A stretch of 64,000 nucleotides of DNA, taken from NCBI RefSeq assembly GCF_026278345.1, contig NZ_CP111085.1:1872001-1936000 (forward strand), written 5' to 3'. Within the stretch, counting starts at the first letter, position 1; the number at the start of each line of letters is the position of its first letter. This document shows positions 16,697-24,333 of the stretch, in pieces. The position numbers were made by a program, and so were the translations under genes. This stretch comes from Tellurirhabdus rosea. GTDB taxonomy: Bacteria > Bacteroidota > Bacteroidia > Cytophagales > Spirosomataceae. The notes under the pieces were generated by a model. That model had not been told where the DNA came from, searched no databases, and saw nothing but the letters and a program-made list of their open reading frames with translations.

Positions 16697-17779
16697 TTAC
16701 AGAACCTGTTCCAGCATCCGGATATATAACTCGATTCCCTGCTCGATTTCCTGCAGGTAAATGTATTCGTCGGCCGTATGCGACCGCTCCGAATGACCGG
16801 GACCGCACTTGAGCGAGGGGCAGTTCAGCAGGGCCTGGTCGGAGGTGGTGGGCGAGCCGTACGTCTGGCGACCCAGAGACAGCCCGGCCTGCACAATCGG
16901 GTGGTCCTCCGGAATGCTCGACGGCTTCAGCCGGATCGAGCGGGGCGTCACCTCCGACTGAACATGGGCGCGGATGATCTCCACAATTTCCTCCAGCGAA
17001 TACTGCTCCGTAGCGCGGACATCCACCGTGAACGTGCAGGCATCCGGCACCACATTGTGCTGCGAACCCGCATTGATCACCGTGACGGACATCTTGATCG
17101 GCCCGAGCGTCGGCGACACCTTCGGGAACTGGTAGCTGGTCAGCCACTCAATGTCCCGGATGGCTTTGTAAATGGCGTTTTCGCCCTCGTTCCGGGCGGC
17201 GTGCCCGGCTTTTCCGTGCGCGGTGCAATCCAGCACGAGCAGCCCTTTTTCGGCAATCGCCAGATGCATCTGGGTCGGCTCCCCGACGATGGCGAAACTG
17301 ATCGGCGGCAGCTCGGGCAGGATCAGTTCCAGCCCGTCGCGGCCCGAAATTTCCTCTTCGGCGGTGGCGGCCATGACGATGTTGTAGGCCATGCCCGGCT
17401 TGTCGTAAAAATGGCAGAAGGTCGCCATCAGCGACACCAGGCAGCCGCCCGCGTCGTTGCTGCCCAGCCCGAAGAGTTTGCCGTCGCGTTCGAGCGGGTG
17501 AAACGGATTCAGCGTCCACTTCGGATTCGGCTTCACCGTGTCGTGGTGCGAGTTCAGCAGCAGCGTCGGCTTGGCCGGGTCGAAATAGCGGTTATGCGTC
17601 CAGATGTTGTTTTTCGTCCGACGAAACGGAATGTTGCGCTCTCTGAAAAAGTCTTCGATCAGCAGGGCCGTTTTATCCTCTTCCCGACTGAACGAGGGCG
17701 TCGCAATCAGCCGTTTGAGCAGGTAAATGGCTGATTCGGAAAGTGTCTCCAAGGAATAAGCCGTTAATTGTGAAACCAT
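16697..17779 (-). CDS. M20 family metallo-hydrolase (ArgE/acetylornithine deacetylase-like)
   Basis: 360 residues. Zinc-site motifs of the M20 family are present: H78-x-D80 in NSHHDTV, D109 in LGSNDAGG, the E141-E142 catalytic pair in AATAEEEISG, E167 in VGEPTQ, and a late His in GHSERSHTADE. The GCLVSLMATF and SFAIVGEP context fits the ArgE/DapE branch. In Bacteroidota such proteins often remove the N-acyl group from an ornithine or citrulline intermediate of arginine synthesis. argH lies 11 kb away, so the link is family knowledge rather than context. A dipeptidase role cannot be excluded. Confidence 0.85.
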   Translation of the reverse strand: MVSQLTAYSLETLSESAIYLLKRLIATPSFSREEDKTALLIEDFFRERNIPFRRTKNNIWTHNRYFDPAKPTLLLNSHHDTVKPNPKWTLNPFHPLERDGKLFGLGSNDAGGCLVSLMATFCHFYDKPGMAYNIVMAATAEEEISGRDGLELILPELPPISFAIVGEPTQMHLAIAEKGLLVLDCTAHGKAGHAARNEGENAIYKAIRDIEWLTSYQFPKVSPTLGPIKMSVTVINAGSQHNVVPDACTFTVDVRATEQYSLEEIVEIIRAHVQSEVTPRSIRLKPSSIPEDHPIVQAGLSLGRQTYGSPTTSDQALLNCPSLKCGPGHSERSHTADEYIYLQEIEQGIELYIRMLEQVL

Positions 17780-17819
17780 GTCAAGTTACAGTGTACGTCA
17801 GCGGAGCGTAATCCGTCGT

Positions 17820-17926
17820 GGTAAGTGGTTCGTGAATAGTGGTTAGTGACTCGCCGTCATTTTACGACCGGCAGAGCCACTAACCACTGTCTACTATCCA
17901 TTGACCACTACTTACTCTCCCCTGCT
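17820..17926. repeat. Quasi-palindromic intergenic element QP8 (AGTGGTTAG arms)
   Basis: Perfect 11-bp inner arms AGTGGTTAGTG (17838-17848) / CACTAACCACT (17878-17888), and outer GTAAGTGGT against ACCACTACTTAC. The core at 17845-17881 read on the minus strand begins AGTGGCTCTGCCGGTC, nearly identical to the QP3 core. It lies between same-strand genes for the protease and the M20 hydrolase. Confidence 0.78.
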
Positions 17927-18811
17927 CTATTCTTCATAATACTTAATTCCCAACTCCCGCAAAAATTGTTTGATGACATCGACGTGGACGCAATCGCCCA
18001 CGTTGAGGAAGGGATGGTTGGATACTTTGGTGCGGCGGCCGTTGACCACCACTTCCCGGTCGACTACATCAAACCCGAGGTGCAGATGCCGGGTAATGGA
18101 CTGCATCCCGTAAATTATTCCATTGGTATCAAAAAGCGGGCCACCACTTTGGCCCAGCAGACCGGGCGTACTCATCTCGACCGCCACAATCTGCCCGTTT
18201 TCGGCCCGCAGCCGCGTCACGATGCCGTCGATGGGAAACCGGGGCGTATCGGCCCGGCCGTCATTCGTCCATTCGATGTCGTCCAGATCCGTATTGTACC
18301 GGTAATTCCGAAACTCCGGAAACGGGTAACCCAGACGGCAAAGATACTTTCCCTGTTTGATTTTAGAGCTATCCCGCAGAAAAACAGCGTACGAACTGTA
18401 CAGCGTCTTCCGGTACCCGAGGAAGCGGATAACGGCCAGGTCCTGCGTCGGATGAAAGTGAAAGACCACCTGCGCGGGCTGCTCGACGGCTTGCATAAAC
18501 TGGTGGCGAATCCGGATCACGGTTTCGGGCTTCAGGCCGTACTTCTGTTCCAGCTGCGCCAGCTTCTGAAGGTAATTCCGGTCGCGCTGGTGCAGTTTGC
18601 GCTCTCCCTGAAAACCCAGAAAATTCTGATAGATGGCATCCGCATTCTGGAGACTTTCGGCGACGTGCCGACAGGTGACCGCGCACCCCTGCTCGTTGAC
18701 GAAAAACATGGTCGAACAGGCCGGAATGATCTCGCTCCCACCGTACGTCCGCATAATGGACAGAATGGGCCGGACAAACGGATCTACGCGCTCAATCGCT
18801 TCAACAAACAT
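17927..18811 (-). CDS. Trypsin-like serine protease domain protein
   Basis: 294 residues from ATG 18809-18811. The catalytic triad of a chymotrypsin/HtrA-like fold can be read: His in VTCRHVAES, Asp in PTQDLAVIRF, and Ser in GLLGQSGGPLFD. The spacing is normal, but an unusual charged helical insert sits between His and Asp (about 45-100). No signal peptide or PDZ domain is seen, so it appears cytoplasmic, which is uncommon for this fold. The extended N-terminus in the same frame is not protein-like. The target is unknown. Confidence 0.75.
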   Translation of the reverse strand: MFVEAIERVDPFVRPILSIMRTYGGSEIIPACSTMFFVNEQGCAVTCRHVAESLQNADAIYQNFLGFQGERKLHQRDRNYLQKLAQLEQKYGLKPETVIRIRHQFMQAVEQPAQVVFHFHPTQDLAVIRFLGYRKTLYSSYAVFLRDSSKIKQGKYLCRLGYPFPEFRNYRYNTDLDDIEWTNDGRADTPRFPIDGIVTRLRAENGQIVAVEMSTPGLLGQSGGPLFDTNGIIYGMQSITRHLHLGFDVVDREVVVNGRRTKVSNHPFLNVGDCVHVDVIKQFLRELGIKYYEE

Positions 18812-18843
18812 AGCTACGTGGGTAAGAACGAAGGCGCAAGATA

Positions 18844-18950
18844 GGCAATGATTGAATGACTGAATGGCTGAATGACTGATTTTTGAATGATTCGTGCAAT
18901 GCCCGAACGGCTCATCAGTCATTCAGTCACTCACTCATTCAGTCATTCTT
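18844..18950. repeat. Quasi-palindromic intergenic element QP6 (TGAATGAC arms)
   Basis: Left side is TGAATGACTGAATGGCTGAATGACTGAT-like repeats, right side ATCAGTCATTCAGTCACTCACTCATTCAGTCATTC-like repeats. They pair around GCCCGAACGGCTC. It uses the same repeat unit as QP2, QP7 and QP9. It fills the gap between the protease and DUF937 genes. Confidence 0.8.
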
Positions 18951-19808
18951 CATCGAGTCCGCTTCCTGCTTCATCTTCTCCGGGACGTTGGTGCCCGAGG
19001 CGGGGGTTTCGTAATCGCCGGAGCGCTGCGGGTCTACGGCCGTGGTGTCGGTATAGCCCCCGGTGCCCGACTGCGGTTCGCGGCATTTCTGAATCAGCAT
19101 CAGCACGATGAGGGCGGCCACGGCCGCCAGCACGTACCGCTGCCAGTTGTTCTCGCGCTGCTGATCGACTTCGGGCGTTTTCGGAATGTTGGGATTGACG
19201 GGCGTACTGCTGAAATTATTCGTTCCCTGGGCCTCCATCTCGCCGCCGGTTGGATCGCCCAGCTGGTCGAAATCCAGGCGGTCGCCCAGCGAAGCCAGTT
19301 GCGGCGGCAGGGCCGTCCGGATCGAATTGGCCTGTCCGGCCAGCAGCGTACGCAGGTTGTCGGCCGACAGCGCCTTGTCGGCATGCAGGCGTCCGAGCAT
19401 TCCCATCAGGACCGAACCGGCCAGCCCCATCAGGGTCAGGGTCGATTGCTGGGCCAGGCCGCTGTAGGCGGAAATGCTGCTGGCTACGGTGCCCGCATCC
19501 CGGTCCAGCACCTCGTCGAGCAGTCCGCTGCCCGAAGCAATGGCGCTGTTGACCGCCTGCGGATTGTCGGCCACCTGACTGATTTCGTAAGGAATATCGC
19601 GCAATTTTTCGTCTTCCAGTACACTCAGAACATCCGAGGCCCCGCCCGATTCGTGGGCGCGGCGGGCCAGACCACCCACCACGGCGGGCACGACTGCCTC
19701 TACCGCCTGTTTCAGGTCGTCCGGATTTTCGTTGAGCTGACTGCTTAATTGGTCTACCACCCGCGGCGTAAACTGTTCGTGCAGGTAGTTTATCAGATTG
19801 ATAGCCAT
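18939..19808 (-). CDS. DUF937 domain protein with one C-terminal membrane segment
   Basis: 289 residues from ATG 19806-19808. The N-terminal two thirds are the helical, Ala/Gly/Ser-rich DUF937 repeat region (VVPAVVGGLARRAHE, ASGSGLLDEVLD, AGSVLMGMLG). One transmembrane segment (YVLAAVAALIVLMLI) lies near residue 230, followed by a short polar tail rich in Thr, Ser and Gly. An upstream ATG would add ten residues. The molecular role of DUF937 is not known. Its 3' end overlaps the right arm of QP6. Confidence 0.75.
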   Translation of the reverse strand: MAINLINYLHEQFTPRVVDQLSSQLNENPDDLKQAVEAVVPAVVGGLARRAHESGGASDVLSVLEDEKLRDIPYEISQVADNPQAVNSAIASGSGLLDEVLDRDAGTVASSISAYSGLAQQSTLTLMGLAGSVLMGMLGRLHADKALSADNLRTLLAGQANSIRTALPPQLASLGDRLDFDQLGDPTGGEMEAQGTNNFSSTPVNPNIPKTPEVDQQRENNWQRYVLAAVAALIVLMLIQKCREPQSGTGGYTDTTAVDPQRSGDYETPASGTNVPEKMKQEADSMKND

Positions 19809-19873
19809 AAACGTCGAGTAATCATCTTGTTTACTCAACCGGAGGAGCGGGGGTTTGTTTGGCTATCTTAGGG

Positions 19874-19971
19874 AATGACTGAATGACTGAATGACTGAAT
19901 GGTTGGATGGCTAGATGGTTGCTCCGCTGAGTAGCCATCCAACCATTCAGTCATTCAGTCATTCAACAATT
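19874..19971. repeat. Quasi-palindromic intergenic element QP7 with perfect 33-bp arms
   Basis: Arms at 19881-19913 and 19932-19964 are exact reverse complements over 33 bases. They start with two and a half copies of GAATGACT and end GGTTGGATGGCTA. The 18-base loop contains TTGCTCCGCTGA. An extra GAATGACT copy extends the left arm. The right arm reaches the stop codon of the DUF2911 gene. Confidence 0.88.
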
Positions 19972-20810
19972 CATTTACACTGCGCCAGCAGCTTCTGATG
20001 ATTCTTGATGTACGCGTCGTCGCCGGCTTGTTTGGCCAGTTCGAGGCCGGTGGTGGCGTCGGCTTTGGCGGTCTGGCAGTCGCCCATCTTGGCGGCGATT
20101 TTGCCCCGGAGGTAGTAAGTCCAGTATTTTTTGTCGTTATCGACCACCTTGTTGGCCCACGCCATGGCCTGTTTCAGGTCGCGGTTCGTTTCGTAGTAAT
20201 AATCGGCGGCCGCGAAGTAGGTACCCGGCTTGACGTCCGGTTTGGCGAGTTCCTCTTTAATCTGCGCCATGATTTTTTCGTCCGGATTATGCTCGATCGG
20301 GAAGCTCACCTCTACATTTTCCCAGCGCATGACCAGGTTCGTTCTGGTCGGCGTGAAGTCCGTGAACTCGACCGTAAAGTACTCCGACGGCGTTTTCAGT
20401 TTGACGGGCTTTACCGTAAAACGCAGCAGGTCGTCCGAGGGCTTGTACTCAAAAGACCCGAAGGTATTGGCGTTCTTGCTCAGGATGACGGTCCACTCGC
20501 TGGCGTTGGGAATGGTAAAAATGGCGTAGCTGCCCGCCGGGACCTTCTGGCCGCTGATGAGCACCTCTTCCGACAGGGTCAGCTTCGTCGCCATGTTAGC
20601 CCCCGTGCGCCATACTTTGCCGTAGGGAATCTGGTCGCCGAACATCTTCCGGCCTTTCAGCGCGGGGCGGCTGTAGGTCACCGATACTTTCGCCAGCCCT
20701 ACCGACTGCCCCACCGAGGCTGCCGGGCTGGCCTGCGGGGTTTGAATCTGGGCATAGGACAGGGAGCCGAGGCAAAGCGCCAGGGCGAAGGTTAGCACTG
20801 TTTTCTTCAT
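19971..20810 (-). CDS. DUF2911 domain-containing secreted protein
   Basis: 279 residues. A signal peptide (…LCLGSLSYAQ) is followed by the DUF2911 domain (about 28-190: VSVTYSRPALKGRKMFGD, GKVWRTGANMATKLT, GSYAIFTIPN). A C-terminal helical stretch resembles one or two tetratricopeptide units (AMAWANKVVDNDKKYWTYYLRGKIAAKMGD). DUF2911 is common in Bacteroidota, and no enzymatic activity is established. Probably periplasmic or surface exposed. Confidence 0.85.
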   Translation of the reverse strand: MKKTVLTFALALCLGSLSYAQIQTPQASPAASVGQSVGLAKVSVTYSRPALKGRKMFGDQIPYGKVWRTGANMATKLTLSEEVLISGQKVPAGSYAIFTIPNASEWTVILSKNANTFGSFEYKPSDDLLRFTVKPVKLKTPSEYFTVEFTDFTPTRTNLVMRWENVEVSFPIEHNPDEKIMAQIKEELAKPDVKPGTYFAAADYYYETNRDLKQAMAWANKVVDNDKKYWTYYLRGKIAAKMGDCQTAKADATTGLELAKQAGDDAYIKNHQKLLAQCK

Positions 20811-20954
20811 AAAGAGGATGATGTTAAAATTTCCGGCAAGGTACGGAATCGGGGCGGTTTCCGCGGAAAAGGTTGGGACAAGCGGTTGGCAGGCCGCCGG
20901 AACGCGGCACAGCGAAAAGCCCCGGAGCGGGAACGAGGAGAGGCTGTCGGACCG

Positions 20955-21566
20955 CTAGTTGAGGGTAAAAACCGGCGCAGATTCCAGCGCCTCACGGGGC
21001 CGGAAATCCGGGTGCGCCGCCCGGATCATTTCCTGCAACCGCCGCCGCGCCCGCATGAACTGGGAACGGATGGTCGCCTCGTTGCTCTCCAGCATATCGG
21101 CAATTTCGCGGAGGCTGTAGCCATCGACCACATGCAGCGAAAACACCGTGCGGTGGGAAGGCGGCAACTGCTGGACCATCGCCAGAATCTCCTCGGCGGC
21201 AATGCGATCGACCACACTCTCGTCGAAGGTCGCGTCCATGCCCGCCTCCAGACCCGCCACCGTGTCCAGCTTGTGGTATTTTCGGTGATAACTGATGGCC
21301 GTGTTGATAACGATGGCCCGCAGCCAGCCCTTGAAGGCGTATGCGCGGTCGTACTGGTGCAGCCGCTGGAAGACTTTCAGGAAGCTGTCGTTGAGAACTT
21401 CTTCGGCCTCTTCGGCGGAAGCGGCATAGCGCAGGCAGACGCTCTTGGCGTAGCTGTAGAACTGCCGGAAGAGGGTACGCTGGGCCTGCGCTTCCCCCGC
21501 CAGGCAAGCCGTCAGGACGCTGTCCAGGTCCTGTTCCGAGAAAGAAGAGCGTTTGCGGAAGAACAC
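20955..21566 (-). CDS. RNA polymerase ECF sigma factor
   Basis: 203 residues. Region 2 (about 25-95) has the core-binding and -10 recognition segment with EEAEEVLNDSFLKVFQRLHQ and AFKGWLRAIVINTAISYHRK. Region 4 (about 135-190) has LPPSHRTVFSLHVVDGYSLREIADML, a helix-turn-helix. The linker is longer than in the shortest ECF factors. No anti-sigma/FecR gene is adjacent, so it is unlike the FecI-type systems linked to SusC genes. The neighbouring gene downstream on the same strand is DUF2911. Confidence 0.92.
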   Translation of the reverse strand: MFFRKRSSFSEQDLDSVLTACLAGEAQAQRTLFRQFYSYAKSVCLRYAASAEEAEEVLNDSFLKVFQRLHQYDRAYAFKGWLRAIVINTAISYHRKYHKLDTVAGLEAGMDATFDESVVDRIAAEEILAMVQQLPPSHRTVFSLHVVDGYSLREIADMLESNEATIRSQFMRARRRLQEMIRAAHPDFRPREALESAPVFTLN

Positions 21567-21719
21567 AGGCGAGGCTGCTAAAAGTGAAACAATCGGGCTG
21601 ACATCCAGCAGATTTTATTGAAGTAACGCCTTTTTGTCCAATACCTGTTGTCGGCTTTCCGCTTGTGTAGACGAACGGAGCAGATGTGCAGACGAAGCCT
21701 GTCGGTAGTGCCCGCCGCC

Positions 21720-23528
21720 TTACCGCAGCAGCGTCACCGTACCCCGCTGCTGCACCACCTGCCCGTTGACAAACTCGACGGCAACGCGGTAAGCGTAGAC
21801 GCCCGCCTCCGCTAAGGCTTCCTTGTACAGCCCGTTCCAGCCGGAGTCAGGCTGCGAAGGTGGCAGGTTCTTCCGATGATAAATCACTTCGCCCCAGCGG
21901 TCGTAAATAATCAGCTCCCGAATCTGGCGGACGCAGGCCGTTCCCTGGATGAAAAACTGGTCGTTGGTCCCGTCGCCGTTCGGCGTAAACGCGTCGGGCG
22001 CGAAGAAAACGCAATGCCCAACCGTCAGCACCACAGACGCCGTCCGGACGCAGCCGAGTTCGGTATCCTCCACCGTGACAGTATAGCGGGTGGTCGAGTC
22101 GGGCGCGGCCCAGGTGACGGGGCAGGTGGGACAGGACAAACCCGACTCGGGCGACCAGGTGTAACGGTACGGCCCGCCGGAAGGGCCACCGGCCTGAAGC
22201 AGCGTCCGGGTGCCCGGCCGGATGAGGGTGTCCCGGCTGACCGCGAGATTCAAAGGCCGCACGGTCAGCTCGGTCGTGACGAGGCTGTCGCATTTTCCGG
22301 TCCGGGCAAACCGCGTCGTGTACGTGCCGCTGCTTCGGTATTCGGCGCTGCCGATCCGGTAGCTCTGGCCTTCGCAAATGGTGATTTTTTCGGAAAAACG
22401 CCCCAGAGGCCGGACACTCAGCGTAAGCCGGACCAGGCTGTCGCAGCGGCCTGCACCGCGCCGGACCCGGGTCAGGTATGTGCCGGCCCGGGTGTAGGTG
22501 GAATCGCCGAGCCGGAAGGCGTCGCCCTCGCAGATGGCCGCCGCATGAGGCGTGGGCGCTTCGGCAGGCGGCACGCTCACCACATGGTCGAACTGAAACT
22601 CACAGGAGGCGTTCAGGCTGGAATACGGCTTTACTTTCACCCAGTAACGAGCCCCCTGGCTGGGTGGCACCTGAATGGTGGCCGTGGTAGCTCCGTTGCT
22701 CCACTGGTAGCTGGCAAAGCCATCGGGTGCTTTCAGCGTGACGGTCTGGTCGTAGGCGGGACAGAAAAGCCCCTGGGTGATTTCCGCCTTGAGGCACTGC
22801 GCGTCGAAGTAAGCGTAGCCGAAATGGCCGCGCTCGGTACAGCCGTGAGCCGTGGCCTCAATGGTGATGGTTTGCCCAATAAAATCCCGCAGGTCTACGG
22901 CCCCGGTGGTCCAGTTGCGGTAACGCAGATCGCCCTGGTTGCGGAAGCCGTCGATGCTGCCGGAAGCCGTTACGTTGTAGAAACTACAGGCGATGGTGCT
23001 GCCGCTTTTGTCGGTAATGCGCAGGCTGAAACCCGGCTGCTGGTACGGCTCGTGATTGGGATTTTGCAGAATGACCGCAAATTTATACTGAAGCAGCGTG
23101 TTGTCGGGCGTGATGAGCATCGACGTCCGGATGCGGTCGTACCGGGTGCCGCGCGTGACGTTGCCGATGCGGATGGCGTAGTTCGATCCGGGCGGCACCA
23201 CGGGGATGGCCTCGGCCGTGATTTTGGGGTCGTTGCCCTCGCCGGGCTGCATCAGACGGTGGCCGTTCTCGAACGTCCCGGCATTTTCGGAACCAAACAC
23301 GGCCTGCGTTCCCACGTCCGACACGACGCCGTTGGTGAGCACCCAGCCCCGGGTCGTGCCTTCCTCAAAACCCAGATTGCCGCAATCGACGGTCTGGCCC
23401 AAGGCCGGAATCATTCCGGCCAGCAGACCCGCGAACAGGTAAAGTAGCTTTCTTGTCAAAACCGTATCTGTTTTCCGAGACGTCGTCGAATCAACTTCCC
23501 TAACCTTAAATACGACTTTGTTTTTCAA
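21720..23528 (-). CDS. Secreted protein with T9SS type B (CHU_C) sorting domain
   Basis: 602 residues. A hydrophobic signal segment (LLYLFAGLLAGMIPALGQ) follows a long polar start. A lectin-like beta-rich region lies at about 45-250. Two adjacent 65-70-residue repeats come next, each reading ICEG…R.G…Y…GTY.TR….G.CDSLV…L.VRPL. The C-terminal CHU_C domain (about 510-602) contains FAPDAFTPNGDGTNDQF, IYDRWGEVIY, GWNG and GVYAYRV. That domain directs export through the type IX secretion system. It is a surface or released protein, with adhesin the likeliest role; no catalytic motif was found. Confidence 0.9.
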   Translation of the reverse strand: MKNKVVFKVREVDSTTSRKTDTVLTRKLLYLFAGLLAGMIPALGQTVDCGNLGFEEGTTRGWVLTNGVVSDVGTQAVFGSENAGTFENGHRLMQPGEGNDPKITAEAIPVVPPGSNYAIRIGNVTRGTRYDRIRTSMLITPDNTLLQYKFAVILQNPNHEPYQQPGFSLRITDKSGSTIACSFYNVTASGSIDGFRNQGDLRYRNWTTGAVDLRDFIGQTITIEATAHGCTERGHFGYAYFDAQCLKAEITQGLFCPAYDQTVTLKAPDGFASYQWSNGATTATIQVPPSQGARYWVKVKPYSSLNASCEFQFDHVVSVPPAEAPTPHAAAICEGDAFRLGDSTYTRAGTYLTRVRRGAGRCDSLVRLTLSVRPLGRFSEKITICEGQSYRIGSAEYRSSGTYTTRFARTGKCDSLVTTELTVRPLNLAVSRDTLIRPGTRTLLQAGGPSGGPYRYTWSPESGLSCPTCPVTWAAPDSTTRYTVTVEDTELGCVRTASVVLTVGHCVFFAPDAFTPNGDGTNDQFFIQGTACVRQIRELIIYDRWGEVIYHRKNLPPSQPDSGWNGLYKEALAEAGVYAYRVAVEFVNGQVVQQRGTVTLLR

Positions 23529-23604
23529 CGCGTTGCGCTCCGTTGCCGAAGTGTCGACAAACGGACCGTTTGTGCCGTCAAAAGTGATTGAACGGTCCAG
23601 TCGG

Positions 23605-23652
23605 GCACAAAAAATGGTGGCACGACCGGAGTCATGCCACCATTTTTTGTGC
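23605..23652 (-). terminator. Strong hairpin terminator downstream of the YceI gene
   Basis: Perfect 18-bp stem at 23605-23622 and 23635-23652, with an A6 tract in one arm and T6 in the other. It lies immediately after the YceI stop codon on the minus strand. The U-tract is inside the stem, as in bidirectional terminators. Confidence 0.8.
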
Positions 23653-23657
23653 GCCGA

Positions 23658-24254
23658 TTATTTGCCGGCGGCCACGGCATCCTGCCGGGCAAACTCGCCG
23701 TTGATCTTCAGTTCCACTTCGTCGCTGACCGGGCTCATGCCGCCCGTCGAGCCGACGCCGAAATCCGACCGCTTCAGTTGTCCGGACGCCCGAAAACCGA
23801 CCTTGGTTTGTTTGCCGCGCTGGTTTTCCATCGTCACCGGGCCGTTCATGGTCACGTCCAGCGTGACGGGTTTGGTCACGCCATGCATCGTCAGGTTGCC
23901 CGACAGCTTGTACTTTTTGCCTTCCACTTTCTGGAACGAGGTGCTTTTGAAGGCCAGAGACGGAAACTTGGCCGCATCGAAGAAGTCGGGGCTTTTCAGG
24001 TGGCCGTCGCGCCGCTCGTTGTCGGTGTTGATGCTGTTGACATCCGCCGTCAGTTCAAAGACGGCATCCGTAAGGTCCGGCTTGGCGGCCGTCAGCGAAG
24101 CCTCGAAGTTCTTGAAATTGCCGTCCACATCGGTCAGCATCATGTGCGTTACGGTGAAGCCTACCCGGCTGTGCGCCTTGTCGGTGGTCCAGGTTTGGGC
24201 GTACAGGCCCATGGAGGTAGCCGCCAGGGCAAGGGTCAGAAACAGACGTTTCAT
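23658..24254 (-). CDS. YceI family periplasmic protein
   Basis: 198 residues. A signal peptide (…MGLYAQ) is followed by a complete YceI lipocalin-like barrel: WTTDKAHSRVGFTVTHMMLTDVDGNF near the start, and LSGNLTMHGVTKPVTLDV in the middle. YceI proteins bind polyisoprenoid-type lipids; which lipid is bound here is unknown. It has its own terminator and may be transcribed alone or after the receptor gene upstream. Confidence 0.92.
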   Translation of the reverse strand: MKRLFLTLALAATSMGLYAQTWTTDKAHSRVGFTVTHMMLTDVDGNFKNFEASLTAAKPDLTDAVFELTADVNSINTDNERRDGHLKSPDFFDAAKFPSLAFKSTSFQKVEGKKYKLSGNLTMHGVTKPVTLDVTMNGPVTMENQRGKQTKVGFRASGQLKRSDFGVGSTGGMSPVSDEVELKINGEFARQDAVAAGK

Positions 24255-24333
24255 ATGGTTAAAGAAAAGGTGAATAATCGTTTTAAATGTATCTACAATA
24301 ATCCGGAATTCACATTAAATTCTTCGAATTCTG

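Noticed and set aside
16593-17147. In-frame N-terminal extension of manA (185 codons)
   Set aside because: It overlaps the M20 hydrolase in another frame and is not protein-like; ManA starts normally at 16592.
18844-19971. CRISPR array suggested by regularly repeated GAATGACT
   Set aside because: The units are 7-8 bases, directly joined without unique spacers, and mirrored into an inverted arm; no cas gene is present.
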